A stretch of 6,825 bases of DNA from Rhodoferax sp. (GTDB lineage Bacteria > Pseudomonadota > Gammaproteobacteria > Burkholderiales > Burkholderiaceae_C). The stretch's first letter is position 1. The number at the start of each line of letters is the position of its first letter. The notes beneath the pieces are model-generated. The model saw nothing but the letters and a program-made list of their open reading frames with translations. It searched no databases and had not been told where the DNA came from. Made by a program: the position numbers and the translations under genes. Location of the stretch: assembly GCA_020048795.1 (NCBI GenBank), contig JAIFMA010000047.1, positions 1 through 6,825 of the forward strand. The letters run 5' to 3'. Shown piece after piece: positions 1-6,424 of this stretch.

Positions 1-436
1 ACGTGCCGATGTTGCCGCTGGTGAAGGGCACATTCATCAGCAAACCCGGCCGACCCGAAAAATCAATCACCACCCGGCTCAAAGCCTCGTCTAGCGGCAC
101 ATAAGCATGTCCATAACGGCGAATGCCTTTTTTGTCACCGACTGCCTGATTCACCACCTGCCCCAGGGTAATACCGACATCTTCCACCGTGTGGTGGGCA
201 TCGATATGCAGGTCGCCCTCGGCATCGATGTCAAGATCGATCAGGCCGTGACGGGCAATCTGGTCAAGCATGTGGTCAAAAAAACCAATCCCGGTGTGCA
301 AGCGCGAGACACCGGTGCCGTCGAGATTGACGCGCACTGAAACCTGAGTTTCGGCGGTGTTGCGGGTCAGCTCGGCCATACGCGGTGCGCAGGTGGCGGG
401 TGCTTCGGGGAGTTCAGTGAGTGGATAGTTGGTCAT
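1..436 (-). CDS. hisB: Imidazoleglycerol-phosphate dehydratase HisB (C-terminus outside window)
   Basis: HisB removes water from D-erythro-imidazoleglycerol phosphate to give imidazole-acetol phosphate, the step just before the HisC reaction, in the cytoplasm. The 145 visible residues show the metal-binding signatures of the family: FFDHMLDQIARH at residues 52-63 and HIDAHHTVED at 77-86, followed by DKKGIRRYG and PLDEAL. No phosphatase domain precedes them, so this is the monofunctional form usual in betaproteobacteria (about 195-205 aa). The last 50-60 residues, including any later metal-ligand motif, lie beyond the left edge. The ATG (436-434) overlaps the hisC stop in ATGA, which suggests translational coupling. 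The reading frame is clean throughout. Identification is secure; only the end is unseen. Confidence 0.96.
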   Translation of the reverse strand, partial: MTNYPLTELPEAPATCAPRMAELTRNTAETQVSVRVNLDGTGVSRLHTGIGFFDHMLDQIARHGLIDLDIDAEGDLHIDAHHTVEDVGITLGQVVNQAVGDKKGIRRYGHAYVPLDEALSRVVIDFSGRPGLLMNVPFTSGNIGT

Positions 437-1572
437 AGGGATGCTTCCAGGGCTGCCAGCAATTGGCGGTTTTCAATCTCGGTGCCGACCGTCAGGCGCA
501 GGCATTGGTTCAACAATGGGTGCATTTTAGAAACGTTCTTGACCAGCACACCACGTGCTTTCAGGCCGTCGAAGGTTTTGGCGGCATCGGGCACGCGCAG
601 CAACATCATGTTGGCCTGGCTGGGGAAAACCTGGACCCCGGGCAACCTGCAAAACGCTTCAAAAAGCATAGCTCTTTGCGCAATCACATCAAGGGCTTGA
701 GCCTGAAATACCTCTTGATGTTCGAGCGCAAACAGGGCCGCCTCGCCATTCAGCACACTGACGTTGTAGGGCGGGCGCACCTTGTCAATCTGGGCCATCA
801 GCGCCTGCGGCCCGATCAGATACCCGAGCCGGATGCCGGCCAGGCCAAATTTGCTCAGGGTGCGCAGCAGCAGCACATGGCCATGCCGGGTCAAGCGGTT
901 GATGTAGCTGTTAGCCGCAAAGGGTTGGTAGGCCTCGTCAACCACCACCAGCCCGCCCTGCCCTGCCACCGCTTCAATAACGGACTCCATGGCATTGTCA
1001 GCCCACAAATTGGCGGTCGGGTTGTTCGGGTAGGCCAGGTAAGTGAGGGCCGGCCGGTGCTGCGCGATGGCAGACAGCATGGCGGGCACATCCAACTCAA
1101 AGTCGGCAGTCAAGGGCACACCGACAAAATCCAGCCCCTGCAACTGGGCACTCATGGCATACATCACAAAACCCGGCAGCGGTGCCAGCACACAGGACTT
1201 TTGGAAGCCATTGGCTGCTGACGGCGGCATGCTACAGGCCAGCGCCAGCAGGCTGATCAGCTCATCCGAGCCATTGCCCAGCATCAGGGCGTAGCCTTCT
1301 GGCATGTGGGTGTGGCGAGCCAGGGCTGCGCGCAAGTCGTCAATGCGGCCATCCGGATATCGGTTCAGTGCCAGCGCACCCAGGCGTTGGCCCAGTTTGG
1401 CCTGCAACTCGGGCGACAGGCGATGCGGGTTTTCCATGGCGTCGAGCTTGACCATGCCGGTGGCATCCTGCACCGCATAGGCGTGCATCGCCAACACGTC
1501 AGGGCGGATGCGCTGAGAAATCAGGGTTTGGACTTGAAACGAAGGATCAGGACTCATCAATGTTGGCTTCAT
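433..1572 (-). CDS. hisC: Histidinol-phosphate aminotransferase HisC
   Basis: This is a PLP-dependent class I/II aminotransferase that turns imidazole-acetol phosphate plus glutamate into L-histidinol phosphate. With the start at 1572 it is 379 aa. Visible motifs are LGNGSDELI (98-106), YPNNPT (181-186), VVDEAYQPF with Asp212 and Tyr215, and the Schiff-base lysine in TLSKFGLAGIRLGY (Lys241, with phosphate-binding Arg248). Near the end are VLVKNVSKMHPLLNQ and a conserved CLRLTVG. The start is uncertain. ATG 1572 lies 4 nt after the hisD stop and ATG 1557 is 15 nt further in; neither has a clear Shine-Dalgarno sequence, so coupling to hisD is likely. The frame stays open upstream to 1695, but that part lies inside hisD and is not HisC-like. 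The stop overlaps the hisB start. Bases 668-703 resemble a dispersed repeat (see separate entry) but do not break the protein. Confidence 0.96.
   Translation of the reverse strand: MKPTLMSPDPSFQVQTLISQRIRPDVLAMHAYAVQDATGMVKLDAMENPHRLSPELQAKLGQRLGALALNRYPDGRIDDLRAALARHTHMPEGYALMLGNGSDELISLLALACSMPPSAANGFQKSCVLAPLPGFVMYAMSAQLQGLDFVGVPLTADFELDVPAMLSAIAQHRPALTYLAYPNNPTANLWADNAMESVIEAVAGQGGLVVVDEAYQPFAANSYINRLTRHGHVLLLRTLSKFGLAGIRLGYLIGPQALMAQIDKVRPPYNVSVLNGEAALFALEHQEVFQAQALDVIAQRAMLFEAFCRLPGVQVFPSQANMMLLRVPDAAKTFDGLKARGVLVKNVSKMHPLLNQCLRLTVGTEIENRQLLAALEASL
668..703 (+). repeat. Possible diverged copy of a short dispersed repeat inside hisC
   Basis: This 36-base stretch within hisC starts ATAGCT and contains ATCAA followed by GGCT. 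It aligns without gaps to the minus-strand sequence 2941 to 2906 at the hisD start, with 22 of 36 bases identical. The pattern recalls the ATAGCT(G/A)CT...GCGC...GGCT/GCGCT(A/T)GAGGC repeats that I remember from Comamonadaceae genomes; that link is recollection, not a search. The HisC protein shows no evident length change here (about residues 290-301), so this may be chance or an old in-frame acquisition. Confidence 0.3.
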
Positions 1573-1576
1573 GGGG

Positions 1577-2950
1577 TCACGTGGCTGATTGGAGCCGCAT
1601 CTCGGCCGCCCGCGCATGCGCCTGCAGGCCTTCGCCATGCGCCAGCACCGAGGCAATTTGCCCCAGGGTTTGCGCACCGGCTTGGCTGACTTCAATCAGG
1701 CTGCTGCGTTTTTGAAAGTCGTACACGCCCAGTGGTGACGAAAAACGCGCCGTGCCGCTGGTTGGCAACACATGGTTGGGCCCGGCGCAATAGTCGCCCA
1801 GGCTCTCGCTGGTGTAAGCGCCCAGAAAAATAGCCCCGGCGTGTTTCAGCAAGGGCTCCCAGCGGTGCGGGTCACGGCTGCTGACTTCCAGGTGCTCCGG
1901 GGCAATCGTGTTGGCAATGGCGCAGGCTTCTTCCATGCTGCGGGTGTGGATCAGCGCGCCACGGTCATTGAGCGACGTGGCAATGATGGCACGGCGCGGC
2001 ATCTCGGGCAGCAGGCGGTTGATGCTGGCCTGCACCTGCTCGATATAGGCCGCATCGGGGCACAGCAAAATGCTTTGCGCCAGTTCATCGTGCTCGGCCT
2101 GGCTGAACAAATCCATCGCCACCCAGTCTGGCGGCGTTGACCCGTCGGCCAGCACCAAAATTTCGCTGGGGCCGGCAATCATGTCGATACCGACCACGCC
2201 AAACACGCGCTTTTTGGCGCTGGCCACATAGGCGTTGCCGGGGCCGGTGATTTTGTCCACCTTGGGGATGGTCGCTGTGCCATAGGCCAGCGCCGCCACT
2301 GCTTGCGCGCCGCCAATGGTGAAGGCGCGTGTGACCCCTGCCACATAGGCGGCGGCCAGCACCAGTGTATTAACTTCGGGTTTGGCATCGGATGCAGTGC
2401 CCGTGCCGCCGCTGGCCACGCTGCCACGCACCGGGGTTGGCACCACCATGATGATTTCGCCGACCCCCGCAACGTGCGCTGGAATGGCATTCATCAGCAC
2501 ACTCGACGGGTACGCCGCCTTGCCACCGGGCACATAAATGCCAACCCGATCCAAGGGTGTGACCTTCTGGCCCAGCAGCGTGCCGTCTTCGTCGCGGTAA
2601 CTCCAGCTCTCGCCACTGGCCTTGCGCTGGGCTTGGTGGTAGCTGCGCACACGCCGGGCCGCTGACTCCAATGCCTCCCGCTGCACACCTGGCAGCGCAT
2701 CAAAAGCGCGTTTGAGTTCGGCTTGAGTCAATTCAAGTTCTGCCATGCTCCTGGCCTGCAGGCCATCAAAACGCGCGGTGTAATCCAGCACCGCCGCATC
2801 ACCCCGCTGTTGCACGTCGGCCAGGATGTCTGCCACCCGCTGTTCGATGTCTGCATCGGTGTCTGCCGACCAGTGCAAACGCGCCTTGAATTCGGCATCA
2901 AAAGTGCTTCTAGCCGTTGATAGACGGGCGGGAGTAGCTATTAAATTCAT
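1577..2950 (-). CDS. hisD: Histidinol dehydrogenase HisD
   Basis: HisD is a zinc enzyme that oxidises L-histidinol through histidinal to L-histidine with two NAD+, the last pathway step. The 457-aa product has GIYVPGGKAAYPSS (137-150), the TIGGAQAVAALAYGT and DKITGPGNAYV signatures (211-242), and the zinc ligands Gln284 and His287 in SQAEHD. It also has the catalytic pair Glu352-His353 in PEHLE, Asp386 in GDYCAGPNHVLPT and His445 in EGLQAH. It is longer than the usual 430-440 aa because of an extra loop at about 174-193, between VVPTP and LVLAAA. The only usable start is ATG 2950: an in-frame TAA lies 42 nt upstream with no other start between. It has no Shine-Dalgarno sequence and sits in a hairpin-forming repeat. 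First gene of the visible operon; hisC follows after 4 nt. Confidence 0.97.
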   Translation of the reverse strand: MNLIATPARLSTARSTFDAEFKARLHWSADTDADIEQRVADILADVQQRGDAAVLDYTARFDGLQARSMAELELTQAELKRAFDALPGVQREALESAARRVRSYHQAQRKASGESWSYRDEDGTLLGQKVTPLDRVGIYVPGGKAAYPSSVLMNAIPAHVAGVGEIIMVVPTPVRGSVASGGTGTASDAKPEVNTLVLAAAYVAGVTRAFTIGGAQAVAALAYGTATIPKVDKITGPGNAYVASAKKRVFGVVGIDMIAGPSEILVLADGSTPPDWVAMDLFSQAEHDELAQSILLCPDAAYIEQVQASINRLLPEMPRRAIIATSLNDRGALIHTRSMEEACAIANTIAPEHLEVSSRDPHRWEPLLKHAGAIFLGAYTSESLGDYCAGPNHVLPTSGTARFSSPLGVYDFQKRSSLIEVSQAGAQTLGQIASVLAHGEGLQAHARAAEMRLQSAT

Positions 2951-2955
2951 AGTTA
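2906..2955 (-). repeat. Hairpin-forming repeat covering the hisD start codon
   Basis: On the mRNA strand, TAACTAT (2955-2949) can pair with ATAGCTA (2941-2935) across a 7-nt loop: seven pairs including one G-U. The hisD ATG (2950-2948) straddles the stem and loop. Just inside the gene a second imperfect hairpin (GCCCGT, loop, ACGGC) follows. The stretch is AT-rich at its outer end, unlike the GC-rich coding sequence around it. It aligns without gaps to 668-703 in the opposite orientation (22 of 36 bases). It resembles, from memory, a short repeat common in Comamonadaceae intergenic DNA. Here it would supply about the first 16 codons of hisD. Both the repeat identity and any effect on translation are inference. 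Confidence 0.5.
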
Positions 2956-2993
2956 TAAAATTTTCATCACCAGGCTGGCGACTGATCGCTTAA

Positions 2994-3008
2994 CCAAGTT
3001 TACCTTGG
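2994..3008. other. Small inverted repeat in the RIO kinase-hisD gap
   Basis: CCAAG and CTTGG are separated by 5 nt (TTTAC) in the 125-bp gap between the RIO kinase stop and the hisD start. With a 5-bp stem and no T-run on the minus strand it is not a convincing terminator; it could be a weak operator or chance. I find no clear -35/-10 pair for hisD in the gap, so whether hisD has its own promoter or is read through from the kinase gene cannot be decided here. Confidence 0.2.
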
Positions 3009-3075
3009 GGCAAAAGGCGAATATGACGGCGAACCGTTCGGCCAATAAGGAAACAACGCGCCGAAAGGGGATGCC

Positions 3076-3948
3076 TCAGGTCGCAGCCTGCCTGCGCAGC
3101 TGGCGCGCCGCGTTTTCATCCCGGGCGTCGTTGATCTCGCGCATCACACCCGGCACATCCACGCTGCCGTGTGGGCGCTCAAAATGACCGGTCAACACGC
3201 TGTCCTGGCTCAGCAGGCCGGCCTGGTACAGATGCCAAATCTCGGGGCCGAAGTGGGTGCTCTGCAACTCGGGGGCAAACTGGCCAAAGAAGTCGCGCAA
3301 GTTGGTCACATCGCGCAGCAGCATGCGCTGGGCGTGGTTGTTGCCTGCTGCGTCCACCGCCTGGGGCAGGTCGATGATCACTGGCGTGTCGGTGCCATCG
3401 CCGTCACCAGGCGAATGCGCCAGCAGGATGTTGAACTCGGACAAATCGCCGTGCACCACCCCGGCGCACAACATGCGCACCACCTCAGCAATCAGCGTGG
3501 TGTGGTGGGCCAGTGCCTGCTCCGGGGTGAACGCCACATCGTTCAGTCGTGGCGCAGCGTCACCCTGGGCATCGGTGACAAGCTCCATCAGCAACACCCC
3601 CTCGTGAAAGTTATACGGCTGCGGCACCCGCACGCCGGCAGCCGCCAGCCGGTACAGCGCATCCACTTCAGCACTTTGCCAGGCGGCCTCTTGCGCCTGG
3701 CGACCAAACCGGCTACCTTTGGCCATGGCACGCGCCTGGCGCGAGTTTTTCACCTTGCGGTTTTCGGTGTAATCCACGGCCTGGCGAAAACTGCGCTGGG
3801 TGGCTTCCTTGTAGATCTTGGCGCAGCGAATGTCATCACCACAACGCACCACAAAAACCATGGCCTCTTTGCCACTCATCAGCTGGCGCACCACGCTGTC
3901 GATCAGGCCTTCTTCAATGAGCGCTTGTAATCTGGGGGGTGCTTTCAT
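3076..3948 (-). CDS. RIO1-family atypical serine kinase
   Basis: The 290-aa protein carries the RIO kinase core. It has a P-loop-like MSGKEAMVF (24-32) and CAKIYK with the ATP-binding lysine (Lys44). The catalytic loop is VVHGDLSEFNIL (164-175; Asp168, Asn173), and the metal-binding motif is IIDLPQAVD (191-199; Asp193). The HGDLSEFN and IDLPQ forms are typical of RIO1 rather than ordinary protein kinases. Eukaryotic and archaeal RIO1 act in small-subunit ribosome maturation; the substrate of bacterial homologues is not known to me. The N-terminus MKAPPRLQALIEEGLIDSV fits homologues starting at ATG 3948. A GTG at 3981 would add 11 residues and has GAGG 10 nt upstream, so it remains possible. 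There is no membrane segment. It is transcribed toward hisD, 125 bp away, and divergently from alkC. Family certain, role unknown. Confidence 0.9.
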   Translation of the reverse strand: MKAPPRLQALIEEGLIDSVVRQLMSGKEAMVFVVRCGDDIRCAKIYKEATQRSFRQAVDYTENRKVKNSRQARAMAKGSRFGRQAQEAAWQSAEVDALYRLAAAGVRVPQPYNFHEGVLLMELVTDAQGDAAPRLNDVAFTPEQALAHHTTLIAEVVRMLCAGVVHGDLSEFNILLAHSPGDGDGTDTPVIIDLPQAVDAAGNNHAQRMLLRDVTNLRDFFGQFAPELQSTHFGPEIWHLYQAGLLSQDSVLTGHFERPHGSVDVPGVMREINDARDENAARQLRRQAAT

Positions 3949-4096
3949 GGCCAGATTGTGCACTTTGAGGCCCTGCGCCACAGGGTGACTGCCTCAGACG
4001 GGCATAAAAGCTGTGGGGGCTTGCTGCCGGCGCTGCGATACTTTGCCATGGGTGCCTGCCCCGTCACCACATCCGAAAACTCCACGCAAAACCATC

Positions 4097-5221
4097 ATGG
4101 CTGAACCTTTGAAAAACCAGTATGGCGCTGATGTGCCACGCGCCATTGCCGCCATGATTGCGGCGGTTTACCCGCCCTTTGACAGCGCGATGTTCGAAAG
4201 CGACGTGCTTTACGGCTACGACGCACTGGCGCTGATGCCACGTGGCAAAAAAATCGCTCTGGCTTTGCGCCGCTTTCTGCCGCAAGATTACCCGCAGGCC
4301 ATCGCCATCCTGCTGGCATCGCTTGACCAGCCACATGGGCGCGACCCGCAGCAAAGCATGGCTTCGTTCTTGTACCTGCCGCACACCCTGTTTGTTGCCG
4401 AATTTGGTCTGGCGCATTTTGAGATTTCCATGCAGGCCCAGCATGCCTTGACACAACGCTTTACCGCCGAGTTCAGCATCCGTGCCTTCCTCGAACACGA
4501 CCCACGCGCCACGCTGCGTCAGCTTGAAGTCTGGACCCGCGACCCCAGTCCACACGTTCGGCGGCTGGTCTCAGAGGGCACCCGGCCACGCCTGCCCTGG
4601 GCGCCGCGTCTGCGCCAGTTTCAGGCCGACCCGAAGCCCGTGCTGGCCCTGCTGGAAGAGCTCAAAGACGACCCCGAGTTGTATGTGCGCCGCTCAGTCG
4701 CCAACAACCTCAATGACATTGGCAAGGACCACCCCGCGCTGCTGGCCAGCACCGCTGAAAAATGGCTGCGTGGTGCCAGCGCCGAACGCGCCTGGATCGT
4801 GGGTCACGCGCTGCGCTCTGCGGTCAAACGCGGGGAAAGCGGTGCGCTCAAGGTGCTGGGGTTTGGCACGGCGGCACAGGTTGCCGTGAGCAGCGTCCAG
4901 ATTCATCCTGCCAGGGTGGTGATGGGTGGCACCGTCACCATCGCGTTTACAGTGACCAACACCCACACGCTGACCCAAAGTTTGCTGCTTGACCTGGGCG
5001 TGGCTTACCTCAAAGCCAATGGCAAGAGCAAAGTCAAGGTGTTCAAGCTCAAAACGGTGAGACTGGCGCCCGGCCAAACCGCCACACTGGGCAAAACGCT
5101 GTCGCTGGCCGAAATGACCACACGCAAACATTACCCGGGGATGCACAAGGTGCTGGTGATCCTGAACGGCCAAAGCCAGCCACTGGGCGAATTTTTGCTG
5201 GTGAAGACCGCATTGGGTTAA
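4097..5221 (+). CDS. alkC: AlkC-type DNA alkylation repair glycosylase with Ig-like domain
   Basis: This is a 374-aa cytoplasmic protein of the AlkC/AlkD HEAT-repeat superfamily, which removes alkylated bases (3-methyladenine class) without base flipping. The N-terminal two-thirds is helical. EFSIRAFLEHDP (125-136), HVRRLVSEGTRPRLPWAPRL (153-172) and ELYVRRSVANNLNDIG (194-209) are HEAT-like helices rich in DNA-facing Arg; RRLVSEGTRPRLPW is the strongest family signature. Glu125 and Glu160 are candidate active-site acids (inference). Residues from about 264 to the end form a beta-rich segment (VQIHPARVVMGGTVTIAFTV onward), matching the Ig-like domain that marks AlkC and is absent from AlkD. 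ATG 4097 was chosen because MAEPLKNQYGADV looks like the natural start; an upstream GTG at 4013 would add 28 unlikely residues. No strong Shine-Dalgarno sequence is visible. It stands alone on this strand, divergent from the RIO kinase, and its frame is intact. Confidence 0.9.
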   Translation: MAEPLKNQYGADVPRAIAAMIAAVYPPFDSAMFESDVLYGYDALALMPRGKKIALALRRFLPQDYPQAIAILLASLDQPHGRDPQQSMASFLYLPHTLFVAEFGLAHFEISMQAQHALTQRFTAEFSIRAFLEHDPRATLRQLEVWTRDPSPHVRRLVSEGTRPRLPWAPRLRQFQADPKPVLALLEELKDDPELYVRRSVANNLNDIGKDHPALLASTAEKWLRGASAERAWIVGHALRSAVKRGESGALKVLGFGTAAQVAVSSVQIHPARVVMGGTVTIAFTVTNTHTLTQSLLLDLGVAYLKANGKSKVKVFKLKTVRLAPGQTATLGKTLSLAEMTTRKHYPGMHKVLVILNGQSQPLGEFLLVKTALG

Positions 5222-5431
5222 AAAGCGCCCGCTGTCGCCGCATGGAAGGCCTCAAAATCTTGCTGCGATCTGCAGACGACTGTCCTGCGCCAGTTGGCTG
5301 TGTGCTTTTTCTTGGGTGGCCAGACTATCCAATCCGGTGCCGCCACGCTGACGCAGGAACTGGCGCGAACGTATCACCATGCCGGGGGGTACCAACCAGG
5401 GTTTTGTGTTGCTGACGGAGGCCGCGTTGGC
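5222..5431. other. Gap after alkC with no recognisable gene
   Basis: About 210 bp between the alkC stop and the truncated regulator hold no gene I can support. On the minus strand, in the same frame as the regulator fragment and just after its TGA, 59 codons are open down to a TGA at 5254-5252. They read ...FLRQRGGTGLDSLATQEKAH...LAQDSRLQIAARF. This has the look of worn coding sequence (helical, Gln/Ala/Arg rich), but I cannot match it to the regulator or to any family with confidence. Plus-strand frames are open for stretches too. There is no T-rich hairpin terminator after alkC. Confidence 0.4.
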
Positions 5432-5740
5432 TCAGTGGCTGCGCCGTGCCTGCGCACTGCCGCAGGCCTTGGCCCCCAGCACCGCGCCCAGCTCTCTGGC
5501 CTCGGCCAGCCATGCATCGCGCAGCAAGCGGTTCTTTTGTAAAGCCAACTGTGCACGGCGGGCTGAAACCGGCTGGAACGCCAGTTGTCCGCGCGGGTCC
5601 TGCTTCAGCCGTAGGCAGCGGGCCCAAGACTGAAAAACGGCCTCGCTGACGATGCCAGAGGGCAGCTCACCTTCTTCAAAATAGCGTTGCCGCGCCAGCG
5701 CAATCCGATCCACCTGGATAGAGAAGAAGAGCGATTGCAT
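5432..5740 (-). pseudogene. N-terminal fragment of an AcoR-like sigma-54-dependent activator
   Basis: The 102-codon frame begins like the GAF-domain/Fis-family activators of the AcoR group. IALARQRYFEEGELPSG is followed by VSEAVFQSWARCLRLKQDP (residues 31-49) and FQPVSARRAQLALQKNRLL (55-73). It then has the start of the GAF region, ELGAVLGAKACGS. Intact members run to 600 residues or more, with GAF, AAA+ (GAFTGA) and HTH domains. Here the match stops near residue 94 and a TGA follows at 5434-5432; none of the later domains is seen. ATG 5740 has a good AAGGA six bases upstream, so this was a real start. It lies 36 bp after the maleylpyruvate isomerase stop on the same strand and may once have regulated that pathway. 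The fragment is almost surely non-functional as an activator. Confidence 0.75.
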
Positions 5741-5746
5741 GGCTGA

Positions 5747-5751
5747 TCCTT
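5747..5751 (-). promoter_or_regulatory. Ribosome binding site of the broken regulator
   Basis: AAGGA on the minus strand stands six bases before ATG 5740. It is the clearest Shine-Dalgarno sequence in the window, and it marks the true start of the truncated activator gene. Confidence 0.6.
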
Positions 5752-5776
5752 CAGCAAAAAGTCGATGCTAAGCCAT

Positions 5777-6415
5777 TTACGAGGCATCAGGTTGTGCCAT
5801 GGGTGCGGCGCGCTGAAAGGCATCTAGTGCGCCGCATTTCGCATCCACTTCCATGATCAAAGGCCAGCGACCAAGGTCTACCTTGAAGCGGCGTGCGCTC
5901 TCAATCTGCGGGATCAGGTAGGCATCGGCCAGGGTCGGTGTGTTGCCAAAGCTGAAGCCTGTGCGCCGTGTGTCTGCCGCCAGCAGCGCTTCGTAGGCAT
6001 CAAAACCATCGCTGATCCAGGTGCCACACCACTGGTTGATGGCAGCATCATCGGCACCAAAACTGGCGCGCAGCGTGTCGAGAATACGCTTGTTGTTGAC
6101 CGGGTGGATGTCACAACCGACGATGGCCGCCAAGGCGCGCACATGGGCTCTATCGTTCACATCGGAGGGCAGCAGCGCGGGCGTGGGATAGCGTTCCTCC
6201 AGCCATTCAATGATGGCCACCGACTGCGTCAGCACATGGTCACCGTCGGCGAGTGCCGGCACCAGGCCCTGCGGATTCAGGGCTTTGAAAGCCGCGCCCT
6301 GGTGTTCGTTCTTGCGCAGGTCCACTGCCACGTAGTCGTAACGGAGGCCCTTGAGATTCAAGGCGATGCGCAGCCGGTGCGAGGTGCCGCTGCGAAAGAA
6401 GTTGTAGAGGTTCAT
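5777..6415 (-). CDS. nagL: Glutathione-dependent maleylpyruvate isomerase (zeta-class GST fold)
   Basis: This cytosolic enzyme isomerises maleylpyruvate to fumarylpyruvate with glutathione as cofactor in the gentisate pathway. The close relative maleylacetoacetate isomerase (MaiA) does the matching step in tyrosine/homogentisate breakdown. The product has 212 aa, a full-length size. The N-terminal thioredoxin-like domain shows FFRSGTSHRLRIALNLKG (6-23), ALNPQGLVPAL with cis-Pro53, and TQSVAIIEWLEE (63-74) binding glutathione. The helical domain has AIVGCDIHPVNNKRIL (97-112) and TPTLADAYLIPQIESARRF (159-177). SGTSHR in place of the zeta-class SSCSYR, and the CDIHPVNNKR stretch, fit the NagL type as I remember it, so maleylpyruvate is preferred as substrate. 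ATG 6415 lies 9 nt after the stop of a hydrolase remnant, an operon arrangement. It is the only intact gene of its presumed pathway here. Confidence 0.88.
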   Translation of the reverse strand: MNLYNFFRSGTSHRLRIALNLKGLRYDYVAVDLRKNEHQGAAFKALNPQGLVPALADGDHVLTQSVAIIEWLEERYPTPALLPSDVNDRAHVRALAAIVGCDIHPVNNKRILDTLRASFGADDAAINQWCGTWISDGFDAYEALLAADTRRTGFSFGNTPTLADAYLIPQIESARRFKVDLGRWPLIMEVDAKCGALDAFQRAAPMAQPDAS

Positions 6416-6424
6416 CGCGGCATC

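Noticed and set aside
463..1221. Long plus-strand open frame (252 codons) opposite hisC
   Set aside because: It is antisense to a clear HisC, its sequence is Gln/His/Gly rich with no domain, and such frames are common opposite GC-rich genes.
1573..1695. Upstream extension of hisC into hisD
   Set aside because: The extra 41 residues are Arg/Pro/Trp rich, overlap the end of HisD and do not resemble any HisC N-terminus.
2951..2957. TATAACT as a -10 box for hisD
   Set aside because: It is directly next to the ATG and would give a leaderless transcript, and no matching -35 is seen. It is better explained as part of the hairpin repeat.
3169..3930. Long plus-strand open frame (253 codons) opposite the RIO kinase
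   Set aside because: It is a shadow of the kinase gene with the same His/Gln-rich composition and no family match.
4013..4096. GTG start adding 28 residues to AlkC
   Set aside because: The added residues (Cys/Pro rich) do not look like the family and lie in the divergent intergenic region.
5222..5240. Terminator after alkC
   Set aside because: AGCG/CGCT is a 4-bp stem with a 2-nt loop and no T-run follows.
5294..5542. Plus-strand open frames across the gap and the regulator fragment
   Set aside because: Several overlapping frames are open, none shows a domain, and the minus-strand activator motifs with a good ribosome binding site explain the right half.
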